From Deltaproteobacteria bacterium (lineage in GTDB: Bacteria; Desulfobacterota; Desulfovibrionia; Desulfovibrionales; Desulfovibrionaceae): 43,812 nucleotides of DNA. The position numbers were made by a program, and so were the translations under genes. Each line of letters opens with the position of its first letter. Within the stretch, counting starts at the first letter, position 1. Below are positions 1 to 9,654 of this stretch, piece after piece. Under the pieces are notes generated by a model. The model made no database searches, was not told the origin of the DNA, and saw nothing but the letters and a program-made list of their open reading frames with translations. The stretch covers positions 1-43,812 of the forward strand of contig JAISBT010000048.1 in the NCBI GenBank assembly GCA_031266055.1, read 5' to 3'.

Positions 1-119
1 TAACATTGAAAATGTTGAAATGCTCTGGCGGCGGGCACCGCCGCCCGCCCCGCAGGCGTAGGCGAAACTTGTTTCGCCGTAAAGCGCCGGAGGGAGCGTC
101 TCAAAGTTAAATTGCCTTA
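1..119 (+). repeat. Hairpin repeat, family A copy 1
   Basis: Left end is cut by the window edge. The copy holds three self-complementary parts in order: an AACATT-gaa-AATGTT hairpin, a GGCGGCGGG/CGCCGCC hairpin, and GGCGAAA-cttg-TTTCGCC. It ends in GCGCCGGAGGGAGCGTCTC and a TTAAATTGCC tail. The same modules recur near 10.8, 23.8, 27.0, 28.1 and 31.6 kb. The tssG stop codon (107-109) lies inside the tail of the repeat, so the last residues of TssG are encoded by repeat DNA. Confidence 0.85.
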
Positions 120-1186
120 ATTGAACGGCCATTGAAACCGGCCGGGAAAAAGGCGGTCGCGGACGGCAAAGGCGCGGCCGGATCCCGCCCGCCCCAGCCC
201 GCCCAGGCGTCGTGCCCTATGGTCGCAAAGCCGCCCTCCTCATCGCCCCCCAGGCACAGGGGACGCGCCTCTCCGGGCTGCAGGCGCAAGACCGCTTCAT
301 ACTCCAGAGGTTCGCGGCAATAGTTGCGCACAAGGTCGTGCAGAAGGCCGGCCAGGGGTGTGCCCGGCAGAAGACTCCACAGGGTGTCTTTATCCAACTC
401 AGTAAACTCAATGACAATTTTCCCCTCATAACAGGGCACGGCTCCGCCCAGCACCGCGTCCTCTCCGAGGGTGCAGGCGTTCTCACCCAGGCGCAGGCGC
501 TGTTCGGCTGGAACGGGGGCCAGGCGCGGCGTGTTGCAGAGGATGCGCACATTGTCGTTGCCCACGGCGTCGGCCATAATGATCCGCAAACCGCTCGCGG
601 AGCGGATGTTCTGGCAAAACAGCCCGGCGTAGCGCAAAAAAGCCGGCTCGTCCGCCAGGCGTCCGCGTAGTTCGTCATTGCCGAAGCTGGCCAGGGACAT
701 GAGCATGTGCATCGCTTTTTTGTCTTTTTCCATCAGTCCCCTTTGCAGGGGAAGAATGATGGAAGAAAGCCGGCTGAAGCGCAAAAAGAAGACCGTATTG
801 AAAATATCCAGAAAATCGCGCGTGACGGAACAGTCTTCGGCCCGTTCGTCCAGCAGGCGCTCCGTATAGAAGGTGGGCAGGGGCGAAGACGGCCCGTACA
901 GGCCCAGGAAGGACGCGGTTACCCTGGCCGAAACGAAGGGGAGGGAAGTCTCGTCCCCGGACGCGGCCTCCAGTTCAAAATCATCCACATCCGTGGCGGC
1001 GAACCCCAAAGAAAGGCTCGGACGAAAACGCACCCTTTCCCGGAGTAAATCATGCCAGCCTCCGGGTTTTTCCTCTTTCGTCCACAGGCGCAACAGATTG
1101 ATAATCTGGACGAAGGAAAATTTTTGCGGGTTGGCCAGCAAATCCCGGATTACCGTGGGAAGCTGCTTTACATGTGTTTCAGCCAT
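107..1186 (-). CDS. tssG: Type VI secretion baseplate protein TssG
   Basis: TssG (ImpH/VasB family, 359 aa) is a cytoplasmic wedge subunit of the T6SS baseplate, where it partners TssF, TssE and TssK under the sheath. The N-terminus (VIRDLLANPQKFSFVQIINL) and a central GLYGPSSPLP segment match the family pattern, and the length is normal. It is the last T6SS gene in the window and overlaps the end of tssF by 19 nt, which suggests translational coupling. Its final codons and stop fall in the tail of a family A repeat, so the native C-terminus may have been slightly changed by repeat insertion. The family call is firm from sequence and position together; no catalytic residues are expected. Confidence 0.93.
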   Translation of the reverse strand: MAETHVKQLPTVIRDLLANPQKFSFVQIINLLRLWTKEEKPGGWHDLLRERVRFRPSLSLGFAATDVDDFELEAASGDETSLPFVSARVTASFLGLYGPSSPLPTFYTERLLDERAEDCSVTRDFLDIFNTVFFLRFSRLSSIILPLQRGLMEKDKKAMHMLMSLASFGNDELRGRLADEPAFLRYAGLFCQNIRSASGLRIIMADAVGNDNVRILCNTPRLAPVPAEQRLRLGENACTLGEDAVLGGAVPCYEGKIVIEFTELDKDTLWSLLPGTPLAGLLHDLVRNYCREPLEYEAVLRLQPGEARPLCLGGDEEGGFATIGHDAWAGWGGRDPAAPLPSATAFFPAGFNGRSIKAI

Positions 1187-2859
1187 TGGAAGCGGTTCCT
1201 GTTGAGAGTATCGGTCGCCGTAACCCGCACGAAGCTGTTGATTGGCGAATATTCATGCAAAAAAACGGCAACGACCATGGCGAACAGATACATGCCGCCC
1301 GTATTGACGAAGCAGGATTCGTCCAGAGTCAGCGCCAGATCCGTTCCCCGAACCGGGCGGCCTTTCCACAGATAGTCCATGTCGGTGGCCGTCAGGGAAA
1401 CGATGGATTCAATACGTTTTTTGTTGGCCATGAAATAAAGGGCGTCCGTTTTTTCCGGCAGATAGGCCAGGAGCATGGCGCGCAGAGTTTTGACATCCGT
1501 CAGGGGCAGGTAGTTAAGGTGCAGGTGCGCGAGCATGGCCCAGGTCATGTCGCCTTCGGCCGGCGCGGGAGTAAGCCCGGTGGGCGGAAGCAGGTTTTCA
1601 AACTCCGCCAGGGCGGGCGAAGAGGACAGCGGCAGGCGCACATCGCCGCTTTTCAGACGCGCGGGCAAATCGCCGTTGCTGTAAAGCACCTCAAGAGAAA
1701 GCGTTTCCGGCTCAGGCATGGGGCCGCCTTGCGGGTAGCTCAGGTAAAGCTCCATTTCCCTGCGTCCTTGTTCCGTCCTCCGGTAACTGGCCTTGTAGGA
1801 AATCGTCACGTCACCGCCGCGGGACAGCAGCGGAGGATACTTTTTTTCTCCTGCAAGGCCGATGCTTTTAACCGACTCTATATGGTAAGGGTAGTAGGCG
1901 TCCGATCTGGAAGTGTTGGCCCGGACGGGGTAAGTGGTCTGCCGGTGATCCGCCCGCACGGGAATGGTTTCATAAGCGAAAAGATTGACGGCGGGCGTGG
2001 CGAACAAGGCGAGATCCTTTTGGGTGAACGTCGGCAGCCCGCCTTGATCCGGCTGGCGCAATTCTATCGTGCAGGAAAAACTTTCCACCCCGGATTTGCC
2101 CGCGCCCAGATCCGGCACCGGTATATCCAGAAATAAAAATTTTTCCGGAAGGAGGTAATATTCCTGCAACAGGCGGTAGCAGGGCAAGGCCGTGGCCGGA
2201 TAGGGAAAAAGGCCGTCTTCCGGGGCGAATCCGACCGGTTTGAGGACTTCGCCGGGCAGGACGCGCCGGATCTTCCCGGCCTGGAACACAAGCCGGGTGG
2301 CGAATTTGTGCAGCACATACAGCCGGCTGAGCGCTTCGGGGCGCGAGCCGCACAAATACAGGCGCAGCCGTTTTACCGTGGCCGTGGCCGGGGGAAAGGC
2401 CATGGCGAAATCCAGGCGCAAGGCGGCCCGTTTGCCGGGGCTGTTATCCAGAACGGTCGCGGCCAGGCTCAGGGGGGAAAGCTCTACCGAACTGGTGGTG
2501 CTGAAAATGCAGGAAACCCCATCCACTTCGGTCGAGGCCACGCGGCTGCCCCTGGGAATGATGATGGTTTCCGTCAAGGCCGGTTTGGGAGTAAAGCGCA
2601 TAATGGTGCAGCCGGGAATGTCGCGCAGAAGCTGGGGCAGAACCAGTTCCATCAGATTTTCGGCCAGACGGTCGTAACTTTCGTCCAACTGCTGCGTCAG
2701 TTGGCTGGATATAAAGGTCATGCCCTCCAGCAGGCGCTCCACATCCGGATCGGAGGAAGGCCCTGAAAGCAGGGGCGCCAACGCCGGGTGAGCGCGGGAA
2801 AATTCGGCGGCGAGGGCGCGCAGGTAGGCCAGTTCACGCTGGTAATAGCTTGTATCCAC
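1168..2859 (-). CDS. tssF: Type VI secretion baseplate protein TssF
   Basis: TssF (ImpG/VasA family, 563 aa) is the large wedge protein of the T6SS baseplate. The N-terminus is diagnostic: YYQRELAYLRALAAEF, then HPALAPLL and DPDVERLLEGMTF within the first 50 residues. Translation begins at a GTG whose first base is the last base of the tssE stop codon (TAGTG), a one-base overlap that fixes the start and implies coupled translation. It lies between tssE and tssG, the usual baseplate order. Length is at the short end of the usual range for the family, with no break in frame. Confidence 0.95.
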   Translation of the reverse strand: MDTSYYQRELAYLRALAAEFSRAHPALAPLLSGPSSDPDVERLLEGMTFISSQLTQQLDESYDRLAENLMELVLPQLLRDIPGCTIMRFTPKPALTETIIIPRGSRVASTEVDGVSCIFSTTSSVELSPLSLAATVLDNSPGKRAALRLDFAMAFPPATATVKRLRLYLCGSRPEALSRLYVLHKFATRLVFQAGKIRRVLPGEVLKPVGFAPEDGLFPYPATALPCYRLLQEYYLLPEKFLFLDIPVPDLGAGKSGVESFSCTIELRQPDQGGLPTFTQKDLALFATPAVNLFAYETIPVRADHRQTTYPVRANTSRSDAYYPYHIESVKSIGLAGEKKYPPLLSRGGDVTISYKASYRRTEQGRREMELYLSYPQGGPMPEPETLSLEVLYSNGDLPARLKSGDVRLPLSSSPALAEFENLLPPTGLTPAPAEGDMTWAMLAHLHLNYLPLTDVKTLRAMLLAYLPEKTDALYFMANKKRIESIVSLTATDMDYLWKGRPVRGTDLALTLDESCFVNTGGMYLFAMVVAVFLHEYSPINSFVRVTATDTLNRNRFQWLKHM

Positions 2860-3299
2860 TATGCGTAGCCTCGCGAATCATCGTCTTCTTTGATGCTTAC
2901 GGATCCGGCCGCGTCCAGAACGGTTTCAAAACGCAGCGGGCTGGTTCCGTCCGCCGTCAGCGCCTCGCCTTCAAGGCGGAAAACCGCTTCCAGCGGCAGA
3001 TCCTGCCTGGGGGTATATGCCACATGCACTTTGCTCAGACGGGGTTCGTACAGCGTGATGACGCGCTCCAGTTCCGCCCCTATGTCGTGGATGCTTTCTT
3101 CCGTAAAGCTGCTGCCGAAATCCGTCAGGTCGGCCAGGCCGTAATCCGGAGCAATGGGTACGCTCCCCCGGCGCGTATTGAGCATGGCCGTCAGATGCCT
3201 GACCAGCGAACGCTGCAAACGGGCGGGATTGTACGCGTCGAGGTTTTTTTCCCCTTTTTCGACCGCGTAAATACGTTCAAGCAAGGTCAAATCGCGCAT
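2859..3299 (-). CDS. tssE: Type VI secretion baseplate protein TssE (gp25-like)
   Basis: TssE (146 aa from the chosen start) is the homologue of phage T4 gp25, the baseplate protein that nucleates sheath assembly. The motif LVRHLTAMLNTRRGSVPIAP followed by DYGLADLTDF is the family hallmark. The open frame extends to 3329, but the ATG at 3299 (MRDLTLLERIYAV) is preferred: it follows the tssM stop (3304-3306), has an AGGCGG element nine bases upstream, and starts where family members start. The longer frame would overlap tssM by 26 nt. The stop codon overlaps the GTG of tssF by one base. Confidence 0.93.
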   Translation of the reverse strand: MRDLTLLERIYAVEKGEKNLDAYNPARLQRSLVRHLTAMLNTRRGSVPIAPDYGLADLTDFGSSFTEESIHDIGAELERVITLYEPRLSKVHVAYTPRQDLPLEAVFRLEGEALTADGTSPLRFETVLDAAGSVSIKEDDDSRGYA

Positions 3300-3303
3300 G
3301 GTT

Positions 3304-6300
3304 TCACCGCCTGCATTCGGAGGCAACAAAGGGCAAGGTGCCCGGAGTGTACTGAACGCCTCTTAAAATTGCTTCCGCGCCCGAAATTTTATAGCGCACC
3401 ACGATATCCGTAACCTCCAGCTTCCGCAACAGCGCTTCCTGGCCGGGAAAATCCGACGGATAGAAGGTTTTCACGCCATACTGAAAATCGTGCAGGAAGT
3501 TGATAAAACCGTCTTCTCCGGCATAGCGCACGTTCAACGCGACGGATTTGAAAGCTATGTCAATGTTGGCGTCGCCGCAGTCGCCCCGTTGCCAGTTGAA
3601 ACGTCCGGAGGCCGGGCTGTTGTAATTGGCCAGTTCCTGCTTTTCCCTGGAGCAGTCCAGGGAAAGCACGACGGCATAAGGTTTTTCCAGGGCGCCGTCA
3701 TTCACGTCCACCGGCACGGCCTGCATGGTCACGGCGTGCGACTGGGGCATGGGCGTGTATTCAAACAGGCCCGCGTTCAAAAAGTGCAGAAAATCGTCGG
3801 TGAAAGGAATGGGCGTTTCGTCCAGTTTTTCGGGCATATAGCCTTGCAGAGTGTGATTAAGGAAATATTGCAGCGTATTGTCGGCAAAACTCCTGGCCAG
3901 CCCGCCCTGCTCCGCGAACAGTCCCTGCTGCAATTGGACGGGCGGCAACATGCCCGCTTTGGCCAGGACGTTGCCTTCCCACATGGACTGAATGTGGCAG
4001 GAGGCGCTGTTTACAAGCCGTGCCGAAAAGAAGGCCAAAGGCCCGCCGCTCAGGGTGAGGAGCGGAGAATCCTTGGCCAGGGTCGGGTCGAGCTTGTTCT
4101 GCAGGGCAAGAACCGTGGTTTTGCCGAGGGTCAATTTGGCTGTGGCGGCGGATTGGTTTTTTTCGTCCGGCATGGCTTCCTGCACGGAAGTGAAAGCAAG
4201 ATCTTCGGACAGGGTAAAGCGGACGAGTTCCCGCAAGGCCGCAAGATGCTCCTTGATGCCGCCGGCAAGCAGAGCGGCGCGGGCGTGGCGTTGCTGAGCA
4301 GCCGGATCCAGTTGGCTGCCGGCTGTTTCGTACAGTTGCTGGACGTTCTGCTTCAGCTTTTGAATCAGACCGGGCTGGAGGCGTTCCTGGTTGGCGTCCG
4401 TTTCCAGGCGCAGAGCCTGGACGAAAACCTCCAAATCTTCCACCCAGGCCGGCACGGGATCCAGGTAAGAGCGGACGGGGCGCAGTTCTTCATTCATGCG
4501 CACGGCAAAAGCGAAGAAGGGATTGTCCTCCGAACTCATCAGAGTCATCACGTCTTCGGCGGACGGAACGGTAGCGAGTTCCAGCGCTTTGCCCGTAAAT
4601 GCGGCGGAGAAATTTTTCCAGGCCTCGGCGTAGCTGTCGGCATACCAACGCAGAAAATTGTTGGCGTGGGGTTTGAGCGACTCGTCGGACACAATCAGAT
4701 CCAGTCTTTCCAGATAATCCAGGGTAACTTTAAACCCTTCGACCGTATAGGCCGGTTCAAGCCGCACCTCGTCAAGCGCTCCGGTCAGCGTGCCGGGCCA
4801 GAACTGGCTGCCTTTCAGCTCGGGCAGATTGTTCAGAACCCCGGCCCGATAAATCAGCCATTGCATGGAATAGCTTTTTATTTCCGGCAGGCGGGCCAGC
4901 GCCGCGCGGATGATGCGCAGTTCATTTTCCTGGGCGTCCGCATCCAACCTCCCGTTGTAGTAGTAACGGGCCATGCTGTAGGCCGCCGAAGGGGCAAGCA
5001 TGGGCAGATCCTCCACGTTCAGCGCCTGCAGCAACCCTTGGGGCATGGCGGGTATTTTGAGCAAATCCTCAAAAGATTTGCCCTCACGCGCGGCGGAAAG
5101 AAGGTCAAAGCGCCAGACAAGATCCGCGGCGAGCATGAAAAAATCCTTGTCGGAACTTGTGTCCGTGAGACGGCTGCGCTGCTCTTCCAGCCGGTGGTTT
5201 GCCGCGAACAAAATATCTTTGAAAAATTCGGCGTTCATAGCCGCGTAAAAATAATCCAGCCCTTTGCGGTACTGCCCCAGCCCCATGGAAGGCAGAAATC
5301 CGCTCCCGGCCTCTTTATCCAGCTGTTCAGCATGACGGAAGAGCTGTTCAAAGGCGAACAGGCGGCTTGGCGCGGAAGCGTCCCGCGCCGGCCCGGTGAC
5401 CGGCCGGATCGCCTGGCGCAAAAGCATGTCGTTGTGCCGGTAAGAGAAGGAAAACAGCGCGGTCAGGCCGAAGGTGGCCAGCAGCAGGGCCGCGTAGGCC
5501 AGATGGCGCACCGAGGAACGCCAGCGCAGGTATTCCGCTATAGGGCGGTTCAGGTTGCGATCCGCCGGCAGCACGCGTCTGAAGAAGTCCCGCAGAAAAA
5601 ACCCTCCGGCGTTATCCCGGGCAGGGGCAATGCCGCCGACCAAGGCGGAAAGGCCGGGAAAAGCGCGGCATTGGCGTTCGGCATCCGTTCTGAGCGCGCT
5701 GGAAAAGAAAATGCCGCGCAAAAGCGGAGTTTCCTGATAAGGATTTTCCGCGAAGAGTTCTTCAGCGTAGGCGGTCAGGGCCGGCATCATGGCCTTGAGC
5801 TCTTCCCAGGCCAGGATGCGGTGCGGGACGGCCTCCGCGGAACTGCCGCGGGAGTAGAGGCACAGCGAACGGAACTTGTCCCGGATGTCGTCCAGAGCTT
5901 TGTCGATCTGCGCGCTCACGGGGATAAGGCGTTTCTTGTCCGGCGACTGAATCAGACTGCCCAGGCTCAGCGCCTGCTGTTCAGCGGGCAGATCCTCCAG
6001 CAGGCGGAACGCCCCGGCCAGCAAATCCAGCTTGGTGATCATAAGGTAAACGGGAAATTTCGCTCCCAGCACGCGCATAATTTCGTCAAGCCGGTGGCGC
6101 AGGGCCCGGGCTTCCGGGATCAGATGTTCCCCCGCGCCGTAAAGAGCGTCGGCCGCGACGGTAAGCACCAGGCCGTTCAAAGCTTCTCTGCGGCGATACT
6201 TCGCCAGATTCTGCAAAAATTCACGCCAGTCGGCGCTGTCCGCCGCCTCGTCCAAAGGCAGAGCGTAGCGCCCGGCCGTATCCAGCACCACGGCTTCTTT

Positions 6301-6783
6301 AAAAAAATACCAGTCGCAGTTGCGCGTGCTGGCCTGTTCCGCCTCCGGGCCGACGTCGGTCAGCATGACATTCAGGCCGCAGCGGCTGATCGCCGAAGAC
6401 TTGCCGGAGCCGCTTCTGCCCATGACCATATACCAGGGCAGGGCATAAACCGGGTTGCCGCGCCCCCCCAGGTATGAGGTCCGCAAAATGGATATGGCCC
6501 GATCCCAGCGGTTGGCAATCAGATGTTTTTCGGGGCGATCCTGCAGGCTGTCCGCGTCCATGGTCACAACGCGCTGTATCTGCAAACGGCGGCGGCGGCG
6601 GGAAACGGCCCGCAGGCAGAACACCAGGCACAAGATCAGCGCGAACAGCAAAACCACGGCGCCGGCGCCTGTTTTTAAAGGAATATCCAGCAGCCGGCAG
6701 GCGACATATACGCCGCCGCACACGAGCACAGCCGCGATGAGCCAGAGCAGAACGCGCAGAACGGCTTTCAGCAGGTTCTTCAC
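3304..6783 (-). CDS. tssM: Type VI secretion membrane complex protein TssM (IcmF-like)
   Basis: TssM (1159 aa) is the large inner-membrane protein that, with TssL and TssJ, forms the trans-envelope complex of the T6SS. Two hydrophobic segments lie near residues 10-55 and a third near residue 434, the standard topology. The cytoplasmic domain between them has an intact Walker A motif GRSGSGKSS (about 122-130) and a DTAGRY element about 40 residues later, so nucleotide binding looks possible. The long remainder is the periplasmic domain that contacts TssJ. Its ATG overlaps the tssL stop by four bases (ATGA). Length is typical for the family. Confidence 0.95.
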   Translation of the reverse strand: MKNLLKAVLRVLLWLIAAVLVCGGVYVACRLLDIPLKTGAGAVVLLFALILCLVFCLRAVSRRRRRLQIQRVVTMDADSLQDRPEKHLIANRWDRAISILRTSYLGGRGNPVYALPWYMVMGRSGSGKSSAISRCGLNVMLTDVGPEAEQASTRNCDWYFFKEAVVLDTAGRYALPLDEAADSADWREFLQNLAKYRRREALNGLVLTVAADALYGAGEHLIPEARALRHRLDEIMRVLGAKFPVYLMITKLDLLAGAFRLLEDLPAEQQALSLGSLIQSPDKKRLIPVSAQIDKALDDIRDKFRSLCLYSRGSSAEAVPHRILAWEELKAMMPALTAYAEELFAENPYQETPLLRGIFFSSALRTDAERQCRAFPGLSALVGGIAPARDNAGGFFLRDFFRRVLPADRNLNRPIAEYLRWRSSVRHLAYAALLLATFGLTALFSFSYRHNDMLLRQAIRPVTGPARDASAPSRLFAFEQLFRHAEQLDKEAGSGFLPSMGLGQYRKGLDYFYAAMNAEFFKDILFAANHRLEEQRSRLTDTSSDKDFFMLAADLVWRFDLLSAAREGKSFEDLLKIPAMPQGLLQALNVEDLPMLAPSAAYSMARYYYNGRLDADAQENELRIIRAALARLPEIKSYSMQWLIYRAGVLNNLPELKGSQFWPGTLTGALDEVRLEPAYTVEGFKVTLDYLERLDLIVSDESLKPHANNFLRWYADSYAEAWKNFSAAFTGKALELATVPSAEDVMTLMSSEDNPFFAFAVRMNEELRPVRSYLDPVPAWVEDLEVFVQALRLETDANQERLQPGLIQKLKQNVQQLYETAGSQLDPAAQQRHARAALLAGGIKEHLAALRELVRFTLSEDLAFTSVQEAMPDEKNQSAATAKLTLGKTTVLALQNKLDPTLAKDSPLLTLSGGPLAFFSARLVNSASCHIQSMWEGNVLAKAGMLPPVQLQQGLFAEQGGLARSFADNTLQYFLNHTLQGYMPEKLDETPIPFTDDFLHFLNAGLFEYTPMPQSHAVTMQAVPVDVNDGALEKPYAVVLSLDCSREKQELANYNSPASGRFNWQRGDCGDANIDIAFKSVALNVRYAGEDGFINFLHDFQYGVKTFYPSDFPGQEALLRKLEVTDIVVRYKISGAEAILRGVQYTPGTLPFVASECRR

Positions 6784-7631
6784 GGCAATCCGTTTCCTTT
6801 GGTAAAAGCTTCCAACAGCAGGTTCAGGCGCGAGTCATACAAGTAATAGGCCAACCCGGTTACCAGCGGCGGCGTGAGCCAGAGCAGGACATCCAGAAAA
6901 TCGTAGCGGCGCAGGCCGGCGAAGGAATTTTTCCGCAAAGAGGCAGCCGTGCGGGCAGCCGGAAAGCCTTCCGCGCTCGTTTCCAGCTCCTGCCCAAGCT
7001 TGAGCGGAGGCACAAAGCGTCCGATTTTGACCAATTTCTCGGTTATGGCCGCGGCATTGCCGAACAACCTGCCGGTAAAACCCTGGGTCAGACACAAGGC
7101 GAAAATTTCCAGCACCGTTTGCAGGGCTCTTTGTTCCGTGTTTTCTTTCCACTGCGGGTTCTGAACGCCGAAAAGCGACATGCCGCCGCCCGGCATCAAT
7201 TTTTCAGCTTTTTCCAGCAACAGATCAAGAACGCGGTAAAACTCCTCTCCGGCTGTGGCCGTATCGTGCCGTACAAGTTGCAGCGGGTTGTCCATCCATT
7301 CCCGGCGGCCGGCCCAGGCGGAGGAAAGCAGTATTTCGTCAATAAAAGCGCAGACGGCAAAATCCGCTGTTTCCGCGTATTCCCGGGACAGACCGTCTGC
7401 CGTGCAGCGGCGCGCGGCCCCGTCCAGCAGGCTGACAAGGCAGCCGTGCAGAGTCGGCGCGCGGGTCAGGTCACTGCCGCCGTCTTCGCCGTCCCTGGCG
7501 CGCGGCACGTTCGCCGCCGTCCCGGCATCCGGCTCCGGAACAGCGCGCCTGGCCGGCGGCACGCTCAGGCCGGCTCCGATCGCCAGCATGGCAGTGACAA
7601 TGGCTTCGTTGAAATAGTCAACTTGTCGCAT
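6780..7631 (-). CDS. tssL: Type VI secretion membrane complex protein TssL (DotU-like)
   Basis: TssL (283 aa) is a C-tail-anchored inner-membrane protein with a cytoplasmic hook domain that links the membrane complex to the baseplate. The DotU pattern is visible: ADFAVCAFIDEILLSSAW, then RHDTATAGEEFYRVLDLL. A single hydrophobic segment (LLWLTPPLVTGLAYYLY, about 249-265) lies near the C-terminus. There is no OmpA-like peptidoglycan-binding extension, so anchoring to the wall must come from another protein, if it occurs; the AMIN-domain protein of the same cluster is one speculative candidate. The stop overlaps the tssM start, and three bases separate it from tssK. Confidence 0.94.
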   Translation of the reverse strand: MRQVDYFNEAIVTAMLAIGAGLSVPPARRAVPEPDAGTAANVPRARDGEDGGSDLTRAPTLHGCLVSLLDGAARRCTADGLSREYAETADFAVCAFIDEILLSSAWAGRREWMDNPLQLVRHDTATAGEEFYRVLDLLLEKAEKLMPGGGMSLFGVQNPQWKENTEQRALQTVLEIFALCLTQGFTGRLFGNAAAITEKLVKIGRFVPPLKLGQELETSAEGFPAARTAASLRKNSFAGLRRYDFLDVLLWLTPPLVTGLAYYLYDSRLNLLLEAFTKGNGLP

Positions 7632-7634
7632 ATA

Positions 7635-8996
7635 CTATCTTCCCGTAGCCACAAGTTGCGCTACCGCGCCCTCCGGCGCGTTTTCCCAGAAAAGACTGAG
7701 CCTTGACTGCTTCACAATGTTTTGCCAGAACGGATGGCCGGCGTCTATCGAGTACCAGGCGGCAGTCGCCTTCTGGATGAAGCCCGGGGGGGCGGAGCGC
7801 AGCCTGGTCAGCGGCACGCCGGAAACGGCTTTGGCAATGATGGTGTTCAGGCGATCCGGCGTTCCCAGCTTGGAAAAGCGGGGAAAATTCTCGGCCATGC
7901 TTTCCGTCAGGCTGTCACAACGGATGGAAAGCCAGTATTTACAGGCCGGAGAAAAGAAATTTTCCGGGATTTCCGCCGTGAAATAGGGCGGCTCGGGCTT
8001 AAGAACAAGAGTTTTGGATGCGCCCAGGCCCAAATCATTCAGAAATTTACGCAGCAGAGAACACAGGGTTTCAAAGCTTGCCTGCGGATTTTCATGCAGA
8101 TAGTCCGCAAAGCCGTCCGAGGCGGCGGAACGTCCCAGGCAGTCCACATCGTCAAAAAACGTGGAAAGTTCACCGGCGAATTGGCGCAAAGCGCCGTGGA
8201 TATGCCAGGGGTGGGTGTTCGGGCCGGAGCGCAAATGCGCGAGCAAGGGAATATGCCGGTTCAGAACGCCCAAGGTCGTGAAATTGATCATAAACGCCAA
8301 ATCCGCGCTGCCGCCGCTTTCCGTGTTCTTGTACCCGGCAAGGCGCCCCGCGCAGGAAAGCGCCATGTCCTGTATCTCCTGCACCAGCCCGGCAAGACGC
8401 GCGCTTGCGTCAAGACACAGCAGAGGGGGAATGAAATACGGGTCAAGTTCAATGCGCTCTCCGATCCGCCGCACCAGGGCGATGGGAAATCTTTCAAAAT
8501 CCGGGTAATGTTCAAGATCGACGTCCCGAACAAGAACCGGGGCATACGCAAGACGCTGAACCGGAGCGGCGGGAGCCGTGCCGTAGACGTCCGGCATTTG
8601 CTCGGGGGTTTCCGAATAGATGAAACGCGTTCCGGAGTACGCGCCCGCCGGCGCGGCGTTGTTGCCGGCGGAATTCGGCAGGGCAAGACCCAGGTACAGC
8701 GTTCCGGCCTTGTCCGGCAGCGGCCAGTCGCCCGACAGGGCAAGGGGAGGCAAAGATGCGTCATAGGGTGCATTTACAACGGCGCCGCTCGGAAAAACGG
8801 CTTCAAGCCTTTCAATTTCCAGAGCGCCTTCAATGGCGGCATCACGCCAGGCCAGACGGCGCACTCCCCAGAAATAAGGCAGCCCATACTGGCGGAAAGG
8901 GGTGATATGCCGTTGGAGTTCATCGTCTCCCGCCTGAAAATGCTGGGGATGCAAAAAAAGCCCCTGCGTCCAGAATACCGGCCTGTGTCCGTTCAC
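7635..8996 (-). CDS. tssK: Type VI secretion baseplate protein TssK
   Basis: TssK (453 aa from the chosen start) is the trimeric baseplate connector between wedges and membrane complex. The N-terminal motif FWTQGLFLHPQHFQ is the family signature. The open frame reaches 9149, but the GTG at 8996 is the likely start: GAGGAG lies eight bases upstream, the GTGA overlaps the tssJ stop by four bases, and the residues before it are unlike TssK. An ATG at 9014 is the other option but has no ribosome site. Neighbours tssJ and tssL are the usual ones. Confidence 0.94.
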   Translation of the reverse strand: MNGHRPVFWTQGLFLHPQHFQAGDDELQRHITPFRQYGLPYFWGVRRLAWRDAAIEGALEIERLEAVFPSGAVVNAPYDASLPPLALSGDWPLPDKAGTLYLGLALPNSAGNNAAPAGAYSGTRFIYSETPEQMPDVYGTAPAAPVQRLAYAPVLVRDVDLEHYPDFERFPIALVRRIGERIELDPYFIPPLLCLDASARLAGLVQEIQDMALSCAGRLAGYKNTESGGSADLAFMINFTTLGVLNRHIPLLAHLRSGPNTHPWHIHGALRQFAGELSTFFDDVDCLGRSAASDGFADYLHENPQASFETLCSLLRKFLNDLGLGASKTLVLKPEPPYFTAEIPENFFSPACKYWLSIRCDSLTESMAENFPRFSKLGTPDRLNTIIAKAVSGVPLTRLRSAPPGFIQKATAAWYSIDAGHPFWQNIVKQSRLSLFWENAPEGAVAQLVATGR

Positions 8997-9637
8997 TGCG
9001 CTTTCTCCTCGCATTGCGTTTTTTCCCGCGTTTGGTCTTCTTCCATGGCATGGCCGGCCAGATGCAGCCAAAGAACAAGGTCGCCCGCGCTGTACAGCGT
9101 GGTTTTCCAGAGCAGCCCCACGCGCTCTTCCTTGTAGGGTATAGTCCACAGTTTCGCGGCCCGCTCCGGATCGGCTTCAAAATATCCGCAGACAACCCCC
9201 GCGAAACGGGCACCTTCAGCCCGATCCAGAATATGCAGCGCCGTTTCGCCGGGTTGAAGAAAAATACGCGTGGCGCTTTTTACGGATTTGTCGAAAGCCG
9301 CGCACTGCAACATGCCCTCTATGCCTTCCTGGTCGCTTTTCTTCAGATCAAAGGCGTCCCGCTGGTCAAGCTGATAAACGCAAAGTTGGAGCGTATGCGC
9401 CCTGCCCTCAAAGGTGTTGAGATCCTTCGCCGCGTTCAGGCGCAACCGCAGGGATTTACCGCCAAACGCCCAGATCACGTTGTCCTGGTCTTCCGATTCC
9501 AACGCGGGCTTGGGCGGAGAAGACGAACCGCAGCCCGCGGCCAGCAGGCACAGCGCCAGGATCAGCCAAAACAGGGCGGAAGCCCGGAGCGCGGCCAGGA
9601 TGGACATTGGGCTGAATTCCTTGCATGCTGTCGTCAT
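8993..9637 (-). CDS. tssJ: Type VI secretion outer-membrane lipoprotein TssJ
   Basis: TssJ is the outer-membrane lipoprotein that caps the TssM periplasmic domain. A hydrophobic stretch (FWLILALCLL) leads to a lipobox LAAGC, after which a Ser/Pro-rich linker begins; the rest is a small beta-rich domain of normal size with the ALHILDRAEGARFAGVVCGY segment typical of the family. Two starts are possible: ATG at 9637 and ATG at 9607 (MSILAALRAS), each with an AGGA-type ribosome site 9-10 bases upstream. The inner one gives a more ordinary signal peptide with Cys26. Upstream lies the repeat block that separates it from the AMIN-domain gene; downstream it overlaps tssK. Confidence 0.88.
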   Translation of the reverse strand: MTTACKEFSPMSILAALRASALFWLILALCLLAAGCGSSSPPKPALESEDQDNVIWAFGGKSLRLRLNAAKDLNTFEGRAHTLQLCVYQLDQRDAFDLKKSDQEGIEGMLQCAAFDKSVKSATRIFLQPGETALHILDRAEGARFAGVVCGYFEADPERAAKLWTIPYKEERVGLLWKTTLYSAGDLVLWLHLAGHAMEEDQTREKTQCEEKAQ

Positions 9638-9654
9638 ATACGCAAATCCTTATT

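Noticed and set aside
3490-6477. A 995-codon open frame on the plus strand opposite tssM
   Set aside because: It is an antisense shadow caused by GC-rich codons. It has no protein family features, and tssM on the other strand has all of its own.
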